DNA from: Agrococcus jenensis
GTDB lineage: Bacteria > Actinomycetota > Actinomycetes > Actinomycetales > Microbacteriaceae
Assembly: GCF_003752465.1 (NCBI RefSeq)
Contig: NZ_RKHJ01000001.1
Location: 682,001-746,000 of the forward strand
Length of the DNA stretch: 64,000 nt
Direction of reading: 5' to 3'
Shown here: positions 42,853 to 52,294 of the stretch, one piece after another
Numbering within the stretch: position 1 is the first letter of the stretch
Layout of the letters: every line of letters starts with the position of its first letter
The notes under the pieces: model-generated
Database searches by the model: none
What the model saw: the letters and a program-made list of their open reading frames with translations, nothing else
What the model was told of the DNA's origin: nothing
Made by a program: the position numbers and the translations under genes

Positions 42853-43839
42853 ATGATCTCGATCGAGCACGTCAGCCGCCGCTTCGGCGACGGCCCTGAC
42901 GCCGTCGTCGCGCTCGACGACGTCTCCATCGATGTCGCGAAGGGGCAGATCTTCGGCGTCGTCGGGCAGTCCGGCGCCGGCAAGTCGACGCTGCTCCGCA
43001 CCGTCAACGCGCTCGAGCGCCCTGACTCCGGCCGCGTCACCGTCGACGGCGTCGACGTCACCGCCCTCAGCGGCCAGGCGCTCCGCAACGAGCGCCACAA
43101 GATCGGCATGGTCTTCCAGCACTTCAACCTCGTCGGCAACCGCACGGTCGCCCAGAACGTCGAGTTTGCGCTCGAGGCGACCGGCGCCGCCGAGAAGGAC
43201 CGCCGCCCGAAGGCGCTCGACATGCTCGACCTCGTCGGCCTCGCACACCGCGCCGACGACCGCCCCGGCCAGCTCTCCGGCGGCCAGCGCCAGCGCGTCG
43301 GCATCGCGCGCGCCCTCGCGTCCGGCCCGGACGTGCTGCTCAGCGACGAGGCGACGAGCGCCCTCGACCCCGAGACGACCCGCTCCATCCTCGAGCTCAT
43401 CCGCCGCCTGAGCCGCGAGCTCGGCCTCACCGTGCTGCTCATCACGCACGAGATGGAGGTCGTCAAGCGCATCTGCGACGCGGCCGCCCTTATGGAGACC
43501 GGCCGCGTCATCGAGCAGGGCGGGCTCGACGAGCTCATCCGCACGCCCGGCAGCCAGGTCGCCGCCGAGCTCTTCCCGGTCGGCGAGCCCCACCGCATCC
43601 CGGGCCACCGCATCGTCGACGTCACCTACACGGGCCTCAGCGCCGACCGGCCGGTGATCGCGCAGCTCGCCCGCGACTTCGGCCTCGATGTCTCGATCCT
43701 CGGCGCCGCGCTCGAGACCATCAACGGCCACCAGGCCGGCCGCACCCGCCTCGCGGTGCCCGGCGACGAGCACACCGCCCGCCAGGTCGTCGACAGCCTG
43801 ACGGCACAGGGCGTCACCGCCTGGGAGGTGCTCGCATGA
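42853..43839 (+). CDS. metN: Methionine ABC transporter, ATP-binding subunit
   Basis: A 328-residue ATPase: Walker A GQSGAGKS at 38-45, signature LSGGQRQR at 141-148, Walker B LLSDEATSALD at 162-172, the D- and H-loop region LLITHEMEVV, and a C-terminal NIL (ACT-like) domain from about 255 that senses methionine. It drives import through MetI with MetQ as binding protein. GGAG precedes ATG 42853. No SAM-type riboswitch could be recognised upstream. Confidence 0.93.
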   Translation: MISIEHVSRRFGDGPDAVVALDDVSIDVAKGQIFGVVGQSGAGKSTLLRTVNALERPDSGRVTVDGVDVTALSGQALRNERHKIGMVFQHFNLVGNRTVAQNVEFALEATGAAEKDRRPKALDMLDLVGLAHRADDRPGQLSGGQRQRVGIARALASGPDVLLSDEATSALDPETTRSILELIRRLSRELGLTVLLITHEMEVVKRICDAAALMETGRVIEQGGLDELIRTPGSQVAAELFPVGEPHRIPGHRIVDVTYTGLSADRPVIAQLARDFGLDVSILGAALETINGHQAGRTRLAVPGDEHTARQVVDSLTAQGVTAWEVLA

Positions 43840-44648
43840 TCGACGTCAGCTCCCCCACCTTCTGGCCGCAGCTCATCGCGGTGCTCCTCGAGGGCACGTG
43901 GGAGACGATCTACATGACGGCGATCGCGATGGCGATCACCTTCGTCGTCGGCCTGCCGCTCGGCATCATCCTGGTGGGCACCGAGCAGGGCCGCTTCCTC
44001 GAGGCGCCCTTCGGCTCGCGCGCGCTCGGCCGCGTCATCAACGCGCTGCTCGGCTTCATCGTCAACCTCGGCCGCTCGGTGCCGTTCATCGTGCTGATGA
44101 TCGCCCTCATCCCGCTCACCCGCTGGCTGCTCGGCTCGTTCATCGGCACCGGGCCTGCGATCGTGCCGCTCACGCTCATCGCGATCCCGTTCTTCGTGCG
44201 CGTCGTCGAGATCGCCGTGCGCGAGGTCGACCCCGGCCTGTTCGAGGCCGCGGAATCGCTCGGCGCCTCCCGCTGGCTGCTCGTGCGCCGCGTGCTGCTG
44301 CCGCAGGCGACCCCGTCGATCCTGCTCGGCACCGCCACGACCATCACGTCGATCATCAACTTCTCGGCGATGGTCGGCGTCGTCGGCGGCGGTGGCCTGG
44401 GCAACGTCGCCCTGACCTACGGCATGCAGCGCTACAGCAGCATCCACATCATCGGCGTCGTCATCATCCTCTTCGCCCTCGTGCAGCTCATCCAGTGGGC
44501 GCTGACCGCGCTCGCCCGGAAGCTCGGCGCACCCAGCACTCGTCGCGGCCCCAAGAAGGACGCGACGGCGGATGCGCAGGCCCACCTCGACGTGGACCTC
44601 ACGATCCCCGACCCCCGCCGCCCGACGCCTCCGTCGAGCACTCCTTAA
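43836..44648 (+). CDS. metI: Methionine ABC transporter, permease subunit
   Basis: A 270-residue permease with five to six membrane segments and the EAA loop (EAAESLGASRWLLVRRVLLP) that docks with MetN. The sequence INFSAMVGVVGGGGLGNVAL is typical of MetI. Its ATG overlaps the metN stop (ATGA). The C-terminus has an extra Pro/Thr-rich tail of about 40 residues. Confidence 0.93.
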   Translation: MIDVSSPTFWPQLIAVLLEGTWETIYMTAIAMAITFVVGLPLGIILVGTEQGRFLEAPFGSRALGRVINALLGFIVNLGRSVPFIVLMIALIPLTRWLLGSFIGTGPAIVPLTLIAIPFFVRVVEIAVREVDPGLFEAAESLGASRWLLVRRVLLPQATPSILLGTATTITSIINFSAMVGVVGGGGLGNVALTYGMQRYSSIHIIGVVIILFALVQLIQWALTALARKLGAPSTRRGPKKDATADAQAHLDVDLTIPDPRRPTPPSSTP

Positions 44649-44657
44649 GGAACCCCC

Positions 44658-45503
44658 ATGACCAGCATCTTCCGCCGTCGCGTCGCGACGACCATCGCCG
44701 CCGGCGTCGCCGTCGCCGCCCTCGCCGCCTGCTCGTCGGGCACGCCCGCCGCCGCTCCCGAGGCCTCCGGCGCCGCCGAGGACGGCTCGCTCGGCACGAT
44801 CCGCGTGGGCGCTCTGCCCGTGCCGGCCGGCGACATCCTCACCTGGGTCGACGAGAACCTCGCCCCCGAGGCCGGTCTCGACATCGAGTGGGTCGAGTTC
44901 ACCGACTACAACACGCCCAACCCGGCCCTCTCCGACGGCTCGACCGAGGCCAACCTCTTCCAGAACTCGACGTTCATGGAGACGTACAACTCGCAGGCCG
45001 GCGGCACGCTCGTCTCGGTCGGCGAGGTCTACCTGCCGGCCGCCGCGTTCTACTCGGAGTCGCTCACCTCGATCGACGAGCTCGGCGAGGGCGCGACGAT
45101 CGCCATCCCGAACGACCCGACCAACGAGGGCCGCGCGCTCGGCATCCTCGCGGCCGAGGGCCTCATCAGCATCGAGGAGGGCGCGACCAACCTCGACGGC
45201 ATCACCGAGAACCCGTCGAACTTCCAGTTCACCGAGGTCGAGAACGCCACGCTGCCGCTCGCGATCCCGGACAACGACGCCGTCTTCGTCACCGCATCGT
45301 TCGCGCTGCCGGCCGGCCTCACGCAGGACCAGGCCATCCTCACCGAGGGCGACGACTCCGACTACTTCAACATCCTCGCGACGACGCCCGAGCTGCAGGA
45401 CGACCCCCGCGTCGCCGCGCTGTACGAGCTGCTCACGAGCGAGGAGACGGACGCCTACATGCTGGAGACGTGGGGCGGCCTGATCGTCCCCGGCACCGAG
45501 TGA
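44658..45503 (+). CDS. metQ: Methionine-binding lipoprotein (NlpA family)
   Basis: A 281-residue lipoprotein with lipobox LAAC (Cys25), then an NlpA-fold domain: EWVEFTDYNTPNPALSDGST, ANLFQNSTFMETYN, IAIPNDPTNEGRALGILAAE and ALYELLTSEETDAYM. It captures methionine outside the membrane and delivers it to MetNI. It follows metI by 9 nt and ends the operon at the hairpin at 45541. Confidence 0.92.
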   Translation: MTSIFRRRVATTIAAGVAVAALAACSSGTPAAAPEASGAAEDGSLGTIRVGALPVPAGDILTWVDENLAPEAGLDIEWVEFTDYNTPNPALSDGSTEANLFQNSTFMETYNSQAGGTLVSVGEVYLPAAAFYSESLTSIDELGEGATIAIPNDPTNEGRALGILAAEGLISIEEGATNLDGITENPSNFQFTEVENATLPLAIPDNDAVFVTASFALPAGLTQDQAILTEGDDSDYFNILATTPELQDDPRVAALYELLTSEETDAYMLETWGGLIVPGTE

Positions 45504-45540
45504 CGGCACCGCTGGCGGGCTGATCCCCGAGCCGGAATGA

Positions 45541-45575
45541 GAGTGCGCCGCGTGCCCTGTGCACGCGGCGCACTC
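45541..45575 (+). terminator. Terminator of the met operon
   Basis: Perfect 15-bp stem (GAGTGCGCCGCGTGC paired with GCACGCGGCGCACTC), loop CCTGT, followed by GTCTT. It lies 37 nt after metQ. Confidence 0.85.
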
Positions 45576-45680
45576 GTCTTCCGGCGCGGGTCGCGTGGCT
45601 GTGATCGCATCTCCTCTGCTCGCGCCGAGAGCGGAGTCCATGTGGGTGGCCGCCCCTACTCTCCTCACAAGGAGGCGGCG

Positions 45681-47405
45681 ATGACGAGCACCGAGCAGGC
45701 ACGAACAGCGGTCGTTGCCGCCCGCGCCCTGCTCGCCGAAGCGCCGTCGTTCTCGACGACGTCGGACGCCGAGGTCGCCGAGCTGCTCGGCCGAGTCGCT
45801 GAGCTGGCGCGCATCGCCGAGAGCCTGCAGGTGCGGCTCGCGCACGAGGTGGAGGAGCGCTCGCACGGCGCGGTCGATGAGCCCCTGTGCCTACGGCTGG
45901 GGGCTCGGCACGTGCGGGAGGCGGTTGCGAGGGCCTTCGGCCTCGGCCCCCGCCGCGCACTCGACCTGCTGCTCATGGGGCGAGCGACATCGCCGTCGAA
46001 CGCCATCACCGGTGCCCCCATCGCCGCGAGATATCCGGCGGTCGCTGGCGCGCTCGCCGGGGCCGAGATCTCGTTCGCGCAGGCGCACGCGATCGTCGCG
46101 ACCATCGAACCCGCCGCCCCGCGAGCCGAGGTCGAGCAGCTGGCGACGGCCGAGCAGCTGCTGGTCGAGGCAGCCACAGATCCGGCCACGCCGCTGCCAC
46201 CAGAGCAGCTGATCGTGCTGGCCCGCCGATGCGCGGCGCTCCTCGACCCAGATGGGGTGCTCCCGAACGACGAGCAGCAGCGAGCGCTCCGCTCGTTGCG
46301 CATCCGTCAGCAGCGCGACGGCTCGTGGCTCACCGTCATCCGCTCCCCCGCCGAGGACGGCTCCGCCATCAAGGCGGTGGTGGATGCGTACACCGGCCCA
46401 CGCGTCAAGGTCGCCTTCCACGACGAGCACTGCGATCACGGCGGATGCTCGGGAGCCGACTGCAGCAGCGCGGAGCATTCGCTCGACGACCGCTCGCCCG
46501 AGCAGAAGGCGCACGACGCCCTCGTCGCGATGGTGAAGGCGCACGCTGCCTCCGGCGATGCGCCGCTGGCCGGCGGCGAGTCGCCCTCGCTCGTCCTGAC
46601 CGGCACGATCGAGGCGTACGGCGCCTACGTGCAGGGCGTTCGCTGCGCCGAGCGGACGCTCACGATCGAGCACACGAGCAGCCTCGTGCCCATCGAGCAC
46701 GTCGACCAGCTCGTCTGCTTCGCCGACCTCCACCACCTCGTGGTCGACGAGCAGGGCCACCCGCTCTGGCTCGGTCGTACGCAGCGGCTCTTCACCCGCG
46801 CGCAGAAGCGCGCCCTCGCCAAGCGCGACAAGGGCTGCCGAGTGCCCGGCTGCGGCATGCCGGTCGCCTGGTGCGAGACGCACCACATCGTCCCCTGGCA
46901 GGACGGCGGCGCCACCGACGTCGACAACGGCATCCTCGTCTGCAGCTACCACCACCACGAGATCCACGCCGGGCGGTTGCGGGTCGAGAAGGTCGGCCGG
47001 CAGCCCGGCAGCTGGCGGATCGTGCCGCAGCTGCAGGCGGCGCGGCAGGGTCGCGACGCCTCCGCCATGATGTCCATCGCCGCCGCGTTCCCCACGGCGA
47101 CCGGCGCCCCGGGATCGCTCGGCGCAACCGCACCCGCCTCGCTCGCCGTGAAGCTGCCGGAGCCTGTCGGCCCCCGCATCGAGCCGCACACGAGGGCGAG
47201 CGTCGAATCGAACGAGCCGAGGTCCTCCGAGTGCGTCACGCGACCGCGACGGCGCCCGCGTGCTGCCGCCAACGCATCCGGCGGGAGCGCAGTCGGATCG
47301 ACCGAGCGACGCATCCGCACGCTGCTCCATGAGCACGGCCGAGCGCGCCAGCATCGAGGGCGGGCGGATCGGCCGCCGCGGATCAGCATCGTCCTGCGGC
47401 GCTGA
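45681..47405 (+). CDS. DUF222/HNH endonuclease domain protein (13E12 repeat family)
   Basis: A 574-residue protein: a DUF222 helical domain (about 1-330) and a C-terminal HNH domain (about 385-440) with CRVPGCGMPVAWCETHHIVP and NGILVCSYHHHEIHAGRL, carrying the zinc Cys residues and catalytic His. This family is expanded in actinobacteria, where many copies are linked to mobile intron or intein-like elements; its role here is unknown. AAGGAGG precedes ATG 45681, and TACTCT near 45657-45662 may be the -10 box. The last about 60 residues are Arg-rich and variable. Confidence 0.88.
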   Translation: MTSTEQARTAVVAARALLAEAPSFSTTSDAEVAELLGRVAELARIAESLQVRLAHEVEERSHGAVDEPLCLRLGARHVREAVARAFGLGPRRALDLLLMGRATSPSNAITGAPIAARYPAVAGALAGAEISFAQAHAIVATIEPAAPRAEVEQLATAEQLLVEAATDPATPLPPEQLIVLARRCAALLDPDGVLPNDEQQRALRSLRIRQQRDGSWLTVIRSPAEDGSAIKAVVDAYTGPRVKVAFHDEHCDHGGCSGADCSSAEHSLDDRSPEQKAHDALVAMVKAHAASGDAPLAGGESPSLVLTGTIEAYGAYVQGVRCAERTLTIEHTSSLVPIEHVDQLVCFADLHHLVVDEQGHPLWLGRTQRLFTRAQKRALAKRDKGCRVPGCGMPVAWCETHHIVPWQDGGATDVDNGILVCSYHHHEIHAGRLRVEKVGRQPGSWRIVPQLQAARQGRDASAMMSIAAAFPTATGAPGSLGATAPASLAVKLPEPVGPRIEPHTRASVESNEPRSSECVTRPRRRPRAAANASGGSAVGSTERRIRTLLHEHGRARQHRGRADRPPRISIVLRR

Positions 47406-47488
47406 TCCGCGCCGGGCTCGCACGCGGCGCACACCGCGCGCAGACCGCGCATTCGGCTGCACGGCAGGCAGGGCGGCATGCTTGAGGG

Positions 47489-48712
47489 ATGCAATCCCCC
47501 CGCGACGCCGATCGGCCCTCGTCTGCCCCCGCGTCGTCGACCGCATCGCTCGTGAACCACGAGGGGAAGGCCGCGGGGATGCGCCAGCTCACCGCATCCG
47601 TGCCGATCCGAACGGCTGCCAGCGGAGCGCAGATCGGGATCCCAATCCTGGTCGTGTCGATCACGGGCGACATCGCCCTCGGAGCGGCGCTCGCGGCGCT
47701 CGCGCTCGTGCCGAGCATCATCGCCGCGCCGCTCGTCGGCGCGATCCTCGACCGCGTGCACCGGCCGCGCCCGCTCATGATGGCGGCCGCAGCGGGCACC
47801 GCCGTCGCCTACGGGCTGACCGCAGCGCTCGACCCGCTGCCGGTGTGGCTCGTCGCGATCGCGCTCGTCCTCAGCGGCCTCCTCAACCCCTTCGGCTTCG
47901 GCGGGCTCTCGAGCTTCGTCGCGCCGGCCGGCACGGATGCGCGCCGCGCGTACGCGCTCGACGCGCTCAGCTACAACCTCTCCGGTGTCGCGGGTCCGGC
48001 GCTCGTCGCGCTGCTGGCGCCGACGCTCGGGCCGCGCTGGGCGCTCGCCTCGATGGCCGGGATCGCGCTCGTGTCGCTCGCCGCCTACCCGCTGCTGCGC
48101 ATCGAGCGGCGGGAGGCGGAGCGCAAGGGGCTGTGGCGCTCGATCGGCGCGGGGCTCGTCGCCCTGTCGACGCATCGGCCGCTCGCCACGATCACCGTCT
48201 CGGGCACGCTCGTCGAGTTCGGCCGCGGCATCATGCCGATCGCGGCGATCGGCATCGCGCTACTCGCGACGGGCGACGCAGCCGCGAGCGCCTTCATCGT
48301 CACCGCCTTCGCGATCGGCGCGCTCGTCGGCGCCATCGTCGAGCCGATCCGCCGCACGAGCCTGTCGCCGCAGGCGACGATGCTCGTCGGGTTCGGGCTC
48401 GTGGGGCTCGCGACGCTCGCCGCCGCGCTCGACCTCGGGTTCTGGTGGACGATCGTGCTCGTCGGTGTCTCCGGCGTGTTCAGTGCCGCACCCACCGCCG
48501 CGATGCTCACGCTCCGGCGGCTCGAGAGCCCCGAGGACGTCGTCGCGCAGGTGTTCACCGTCGGCTCTGCGCTGCGCACGACCGCGAGCGCGGGCGGCAC
48601 GGCCGTCGCCGGTCTGCTCGCCGGCCTTGACCCGCTCCTGCTGCTCGCCGCCTCGGGGGCCGTGTGGGTCGTGGGAGCGCTCACGATGCTCGCGTTCCCA
48701 CGCTCGCGCTGA
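47489..48712 (+). CDS. MFS transporter
   Basis: A 407-residue inner-membrane protein with about 12 hydrophobic segments. An N-terminal hydrophilic tail (1-30) precedes the first helix; GAILDRVHRPRPLMM is the loop 2-3 motif of the major facilitator superfamily. The arrangement fits MFS exporters of the drug/peptide type. Substrate unknown. Confidence 0.83.
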   Translation: MQSPRDADRPSSAPASSTASLVNHEGKAAGMRQLTASVPIRTAASGAQIGIPILVVSITGDIALGAALAALALVPSIIAAPLVGAILDRVHRPRPLMMAAAAGTAVAYGLTAALDPLPVWLVAIALVLSGLLNPFGFGGLSSFVAPAGTDARRAYALDALSYNLSGVAGPALVALLAPTLGPRWALASMAGIALVSLAAYPLLRIERREAERKGLWRSIGAGLVALSTHRPLATITVSGTLVEFGRGIMPIAAIGIALLATGDAAASAFIVTAFAIGALVGAIVEPIRRTSLSPQATMLVGFGLVGLATLAAALDLGFWWTIVLVGVSGVFSAAPTAAMLTLRRLESPEDVVAQVFTVGSALRTTASAGGTAVAGLLAGLDPLLLLAASGAVWVVGALTMLAFPRSR

Positions 48713-48783
48713 GGGCGAGCGCGCGCGTCATCCGCGTCCACCTGGTGTGTTGACCGGCTCCTACGCGCACTGAGGCCCGCAGG

Positions 48784-50034
48784 TCAGCCGCCGTCGAGCT
48801 CGATCGACTCGATCGCGTCGAGCAGCGCGGCAGGGCCCACCTCCGCCAGGCACTCGCGGGCCTCGCTGACGCCGCTGAGCATCGCGCATCCGCCCGTCCA
48901 CCACTGGGCGTGGACGACGAGCGCCCGACCGTCGGCGAGCGGCACGAAGCCGACCGGGTTCTCGGTGCCGAGCTCGGTGAGCGCGATGTGCGCTGTGACG
49001 CCGCGCTCGGACTGGATCAGCCAGCTCGTCGCCGCCAGCCGCTCGTCGATCCGGCGCTGCTCGATCACCGTGATCACGCCCGACCCAACGGTCGGGTCGA
49101 GGGGAGGTGACGTGCCGTCGGTGATGGTCAGCACCGTCTCGCCGAACGGCTCGACCACGCGGATCCGGTGCTCCGCGCCCGGACCGGTCGTGGATTCATC
49201 GACGACGGTGTGGAGGTGCGGCACGTCGAACGCGATCGCGCCGTCTGCGGTCGTGAAGCGCTCGAGCGGCCCGTCGTACGCGAACGTCTCGCGCACATCG
49301 GCGGGAGGCGACGCCCCGGCCGGGAATGCGCTGAGCGGCACCGAGTGCAGCTCGAGCGTGCTGAGCACCGCCTGCAGCAGCTGCCCCTGCTCCCCCGAGA
49401 CGAAGCGCGCCACCTCGTCCGGCGAGTCGTAGCTGCTCGGATCGGTGCCGTCGGGTGCGCGCCGCAGTCCGAACGCGTGCCGTCGACTGCCGTCGGACTG
49501 CTCGGTCGTGAGCGTCCGGCTGGGCCCCGCCGCGGGATCGATCACCGCCAGGTGCGGGATGTAGTACCACTCGCAGAGCAGCCCGCAGCTGACGGCTTCC
49601 TCCCACCAGCCGGTGACGACCCGGCCCTCGCTGGCCTCGCGCTCGACGACGAGGCCATCCCCTGCCGCTGACGCTCCGGACGGCCCGTGGCGGTAGAACC
49701 ACGACAACACCGGCTCATCCCACGCATACGCGGACGAGAGCACCGGCTCGTCGACGTACACGAGCTGCTGCTCGCCCCCCTCGTCGAGCAGCGCCACGAC
49801 GTTCACCCACGACACCATGTCCTCACCCATGAACCTGCTGCGGTCCTCGACGGTCCAACCCGGTGGGATGCGGAAGCGTGCTGACCCGGTCTGCGTCTCG
49901 ACCTGCTGCCAGGACGAGGCGGGCGTGACCTGCGGCGCGACCTCAACAGGGGTCGCGCATCCACTGACGACCAGTGCCGCGCCGGCCGCGAGCAGGGCGA
50001 GGGCGGCGCGCGGTCGGTGGTGCGTGCTGCGCAT
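48784..50034 (-). CDS. TQNG-family lipoprotein (diverged, 416 aa)
   Basis: A 416-residue lipoprotein with lipobox VSGC (Cys26). The mature part begins with the family motif in the form VETQTGSARFRIPPGWTVED (about 46-65). A second, diverged half starts near residue 258 (ERFTTADGAIAFDVPHL). It contains several Cys (a GCAMLSG...ARECLAE pair near the end) that could form disulfides. It follows the next TQNG gene (50085) by 50 nt on the same strand and is probably co-transcribed. AGGAG precedes ATG 50034. Function unknown; surface-exposed. Confidence 0.78.
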   Translation of the reverse strand: MRSTHHRPRAALALLAAGAALVVSGCATPVEVAPQVTPASSWQQVETQTGSARFRIPPGWTVEDRSRFMGEDMVSWVNVVALLDEGGEQQLVYVDEPVLSSAYAWDEPVLSWFYRHGPSGASAAGDGLVVEREASEGRVVTGWWEEAVSCGLLCEWYYIPHLAVIDPAAGPSRTLTTEQSDGSRRHAFGLRRAPDGTDPSSYDSPDEVARFVSGEQGQLLQAVLSTLELHSVPLSAFPAGASPPADVRETFAYDGPLERFTTADGAIAFDVPHLHTVVDESTTGPGAEHRIRVVEPFGETVLTITDGTSPPLDPTVGSGVITVIEQRRIDERLAATSWLIQSERGVTAHIALTELGTENPVGFVPLADGRALVVHAQWWTGGCAMLSGVSEARECLAEVGPAALLDAIESIELDGG

Positions 50035-50084
50035 GCGTGCTCCTGTCTCGAGGTCGTGCATCGTGCGCCCGGCTGGACGTGCGA

Positions 50085-50888
50085 TCAGGGCATCGCGTCG
50101 CGCGGGACCGCATGCTGCTCGAGCGTCGCGAGCACGGCCATCAGCTCGGCGACGTCGTCGCTCTCGAGGCACGCTTCGGCATCCGCGACGTCGACCACCT
50201 GCTGGCAGGCGTCGAGCAGCGAGAGATCGGCGATGAACTGCGCAGACCGGGCATCCCCCGCCGGGACGATGCCCCACGGCGCCTCTCCGTCGGGCACGAG
50301 CGTAACGGAGGCGAAGACCTGCACGCCAGCCTCCCCCTCCACCCACCAGCTCGCCGCGGCCGTCGGCACGCCGCTCTCGTCGGGGATCGCCGCGGCGATC
50401 GGACGCTGCTCGACCATGCCCCAGCCCGCGGTGATCTGCCCTTGCGCATCGATGGCGCCGTCGATGTAGCGCAGCAGCTCCCGGCCGCTGTCGTCGAGCA
50501 GGACGACGTTGTTCATCCACTGGTCCTGGGCTTCGTGATCGAGCCCGACGCGGCTCTCGTCGCGCACCGTCCAACCGCGCGGCACCTCGAACGCGGCGTT
50601 GCCGATCTGCGTGACGAACGCCTGCTCTGATCCCGCGGATGCGGTCGGGGCGGCCGTCGGCTCTGCGCTCGGCTCCGCCGTCGGTACGGCGCTCGGCGCC
50701 GCCGTCGGGTCAGCGCTCGGCTCGAGGGCCGGCGCGGTCGTCGCCGGGGTCGGAGCGCCGGTCGTCATGCTGGGCTCGGGCGGCGCCGCTGCGCCCGGTG
50801 CTGAGCAGCTGGCGATGGTCGCCACGACCACGACCAGGGCGCCCGCTGCGCCGGCGAGCGGAGCGAGCGGCGGGGTGCGTCGATGCAT
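50085..50888 (-). CDS. TQNG-family lipoprotein (one-domain, 267 aa)
   Basis: A 267-residue lipoprotein with lipobox IASC (Cys28), a Pro/Thr/Ala-rich linker (about 30-85) and one TQNG-type domain beginning VTQIGNAAFEVPRGWTVRDE. The linker would lift the domain away from the membrane. GAGGAGG precedes ATG 50888. The sequence GTGACC-N13-GGACATG lies 47 nt upstream (50936-50961). Confidence 0.78.
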   Translation of the reverse strand: MHRRTPPLAPLAGAAGALVVVVATIASCSAPGAAAPPEPSMTTGAPTPATTAPALEPSADPTAAPSAVPTAEPSAEPTAAPTASAGSEQAFVTQIGNAAFEVPRGWTVRDESRVGLDHEAQDQWMNNVVLLDDSGRELLRYIDGAIDAQGQITAGWGMVEQRPIAAAIPDESGVPTAAASWWVEGEAGVQVFASVTLVPDGEAPWGIVPAGDARSAQFIADLSLLDACQQVVDVADAEACLESDDVAELMAVLATLEQHAVPRDAMP

Positions 50889-50935
50889 GCGAGCCCTCCT
50901 CGGAGCCTGCGGGGGCAACGCCCCGCCTACCCAGA

Positions 50936-50961
50936 CATGTCCGGCAACGCCCCGCGGTCAC
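50936..50961 (-). promoter_or_regulatory. Candidate ECF-type promoter of TQNG lipoprotein gene 50085
   Basis: On the minus strand: GTGACC (50961-50956), 13 nt, GGACATG (50942-50936). The same arrangement occurs before two other TQNG genes, and in slightly altered form before the ECF sigma gene. Confidence 0.6.
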
Positions 50962-51033
50962 ACCGGGCGACGGCGCGCGCTCAACTCGCACCGGCCCGCT
51001 TGTGGACGCGCTCCCCGAGGAGCACGCTGAGTC

Positions 51034-51498
51034 ATGACCGTGATCGAGTTCGAGCTGCACGGGGTCGTCGACGCACCGATCGATGCGGTGTTCGCGCGCC
51101 TCGCCCACGTCGAGGGCTACAACGACTGGATGCCACGCAAGGGGAGCATCTTCCGCACGACGGAGCAGACGTCGCCCGGCGAGCCGCAGCTGGGCACCAC
51201 CTACGTCGATCGCACCGCAGCAGGCGCAGCCCCCGGCGAGATCGTCGCGTTCGAGCCTCCGACCCGCCTCGTCTATCACTGGTGGCAGCTGGCACGCGAC
51301 GGCCGCATCACCGCCGAAGGCTGGCCCGGCTACGAGCTGGAAGCCGCCTCCGACCGCATCACCCTCGTGCGCCATGGCGCGCGGGTCGAGGTGCACGGCA
51401 TCCGCCGCCTCATGACGCCCGCCTACCGGTGGCTCGCGAAGCGGGAGCGCGCGGCGACGCTGGAGGCGCTCCAGGCAGCGTTCCGCCGGGCGGGGTAG
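51034..51498 (+). CDS. SRPBCC (polyketide cyclase/START-like) family protein
   Basis: A 154-residue protein starting IEFELHGVVDAPIDAVFARL, the usual first strand and helix of SRPBCC proteins, with a later PGEIVAFEPPTRLVYHWWQL and a closing amphipathic helix. Such folds bind hydrophobic ligands in a deep pocket. It is a lone gene, convergent with the DUF305 gene through the hairpin at 51535. Confidence 0.83.
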   Translation: MTVIEFELHGVVDAPIDAVFARLAHVEGYNDWMPRKGSIFRTTEQTSPGEPQLGTTYVDRTAAGAAPGEIVAFEPPTRLVYHWWQLARDGRITAEGWPGYELEAASDRITLVRHGARVEVHGIRRLMTPAYRWLAKRERAATLEALQAAFRRAG

Positions 51499-51534
51499 CC
51501 GGCGCTGCAGGCCCGTCGTCCGGCCCAGCGTGGG

Positions 51535-51580
51535 TGAGGGTTTGCGTCCGAGTGCAGGGCAGCTCGGACGCAAACCCTCA
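51535..51580. terminator. Bidirectional hairpin, dispersed type C, copy 1
   Basis: Perfect 18-bp stem (TGAGGGTTTGCGTCCGAG with its complement) and a 10-nt loop TGCAGGGCAG, between the convergent SRPBCC and DUF305 genes. A related hairpin with the same GCGTCCGAGTGCAGGGC core lies at 60978-61025. Confidence 0.8.
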
Positions 51581-51587
51581 ACAGGGG

Positions 51588-52199
51588 CTAGAGCTCGGTG
51601 AGCAGCTGCTCCATCTCGGCGATCTCAGCCGACTGCGCGTCGGCCATCTGCTGCGCGAGCGCGACGACGTCGGGGTGCTGGCCGTCGGCGACCTCCACCT
51701 CCGCCATCTCGACGGCGCCCTCGTGGTGCGCGACCATCTGCTGGAGGAAGAGCGTGCTCGCCTCAGCGCCGTCGGCGTCCTCGAGCGCCTGCATGTCGTC
51801 CTCCGACATCATGCCGCCGCCCGCGCCGTGCCCGCCGTGGCCGCCATCTGCCGACGCCTCCACGCCCCACTCGTCGAGCCAGCCCTGCAGCTGCTCGATC
51901 TCGGGCGCCTGCGCGGCGCGGATGCGCTCGGCCAGGTCGGCGACCCGCGGGTCGAGGCCGTCCTTCTCGAGCACCATCTCCGACATCTCGATGGCCTGCT
52001 GGTGGTGCGGGATCATCCCCGTCACGAACATCTCGTCGGCGGCGTTCGCCTCCGACGAGCCGGCGGCCGATGAGGGCGCCTCGGTGATGCCGGGGGATGC
52101 GGCCGGGGAGGTGCCCGTCGATCCGCCCGCGGAGCAGCCGGTGACGACGAAGGCGAGGGCGAGCGCGCTGACTCCGAGCGCGCGGTTGATGGTCTTCAT
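51588..52199 (-). CDS. DUF305 family lipoprotein
   Basis: A 203-residue lipoprotein with lipobox VTGC (Cys22). Two DUF305 signatures are visible: DEMFVTGMIPHHQQAIEMSE (55-74) and FLQQMVAHHEGAVEMAEVEV (151-170), with a Gly/His-rich linker (GGHGGHGAGGG) between. The paired His and Met residues suggest copper or other soft-metal binding at the outer membrane face. It probably shares its role with the DUF6153 gene upstream. Confidence 0.88.
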   Translation of the reverse strand: MKTINRALGVSALALAFVVTGCSAGGSTGTSPAASPGITEAPSSAAGSSEANAADEMFVTGMIPHHQQAIEMSEMVLEKDGLDPRVADLAERIRAAQAPEIEQLQGWLDEWGVEASADGGHGGHGAGGGMMSEDDMQALEDADGAEASTLFLQQMVAHHEGAVEMAEVEVADGQHPDVVALAQQMADAQSAEIAEMEQLLTEL

Positions 52200-52294
52200 G
52201 GTGGTGGTCCTGTTCTCGATCTCAAGTGGATGTGATGGATCTGCGACACCGCGGGGGCGATGCCGGCGGCCTGGCCGGTGGCCAGGCAGACCGA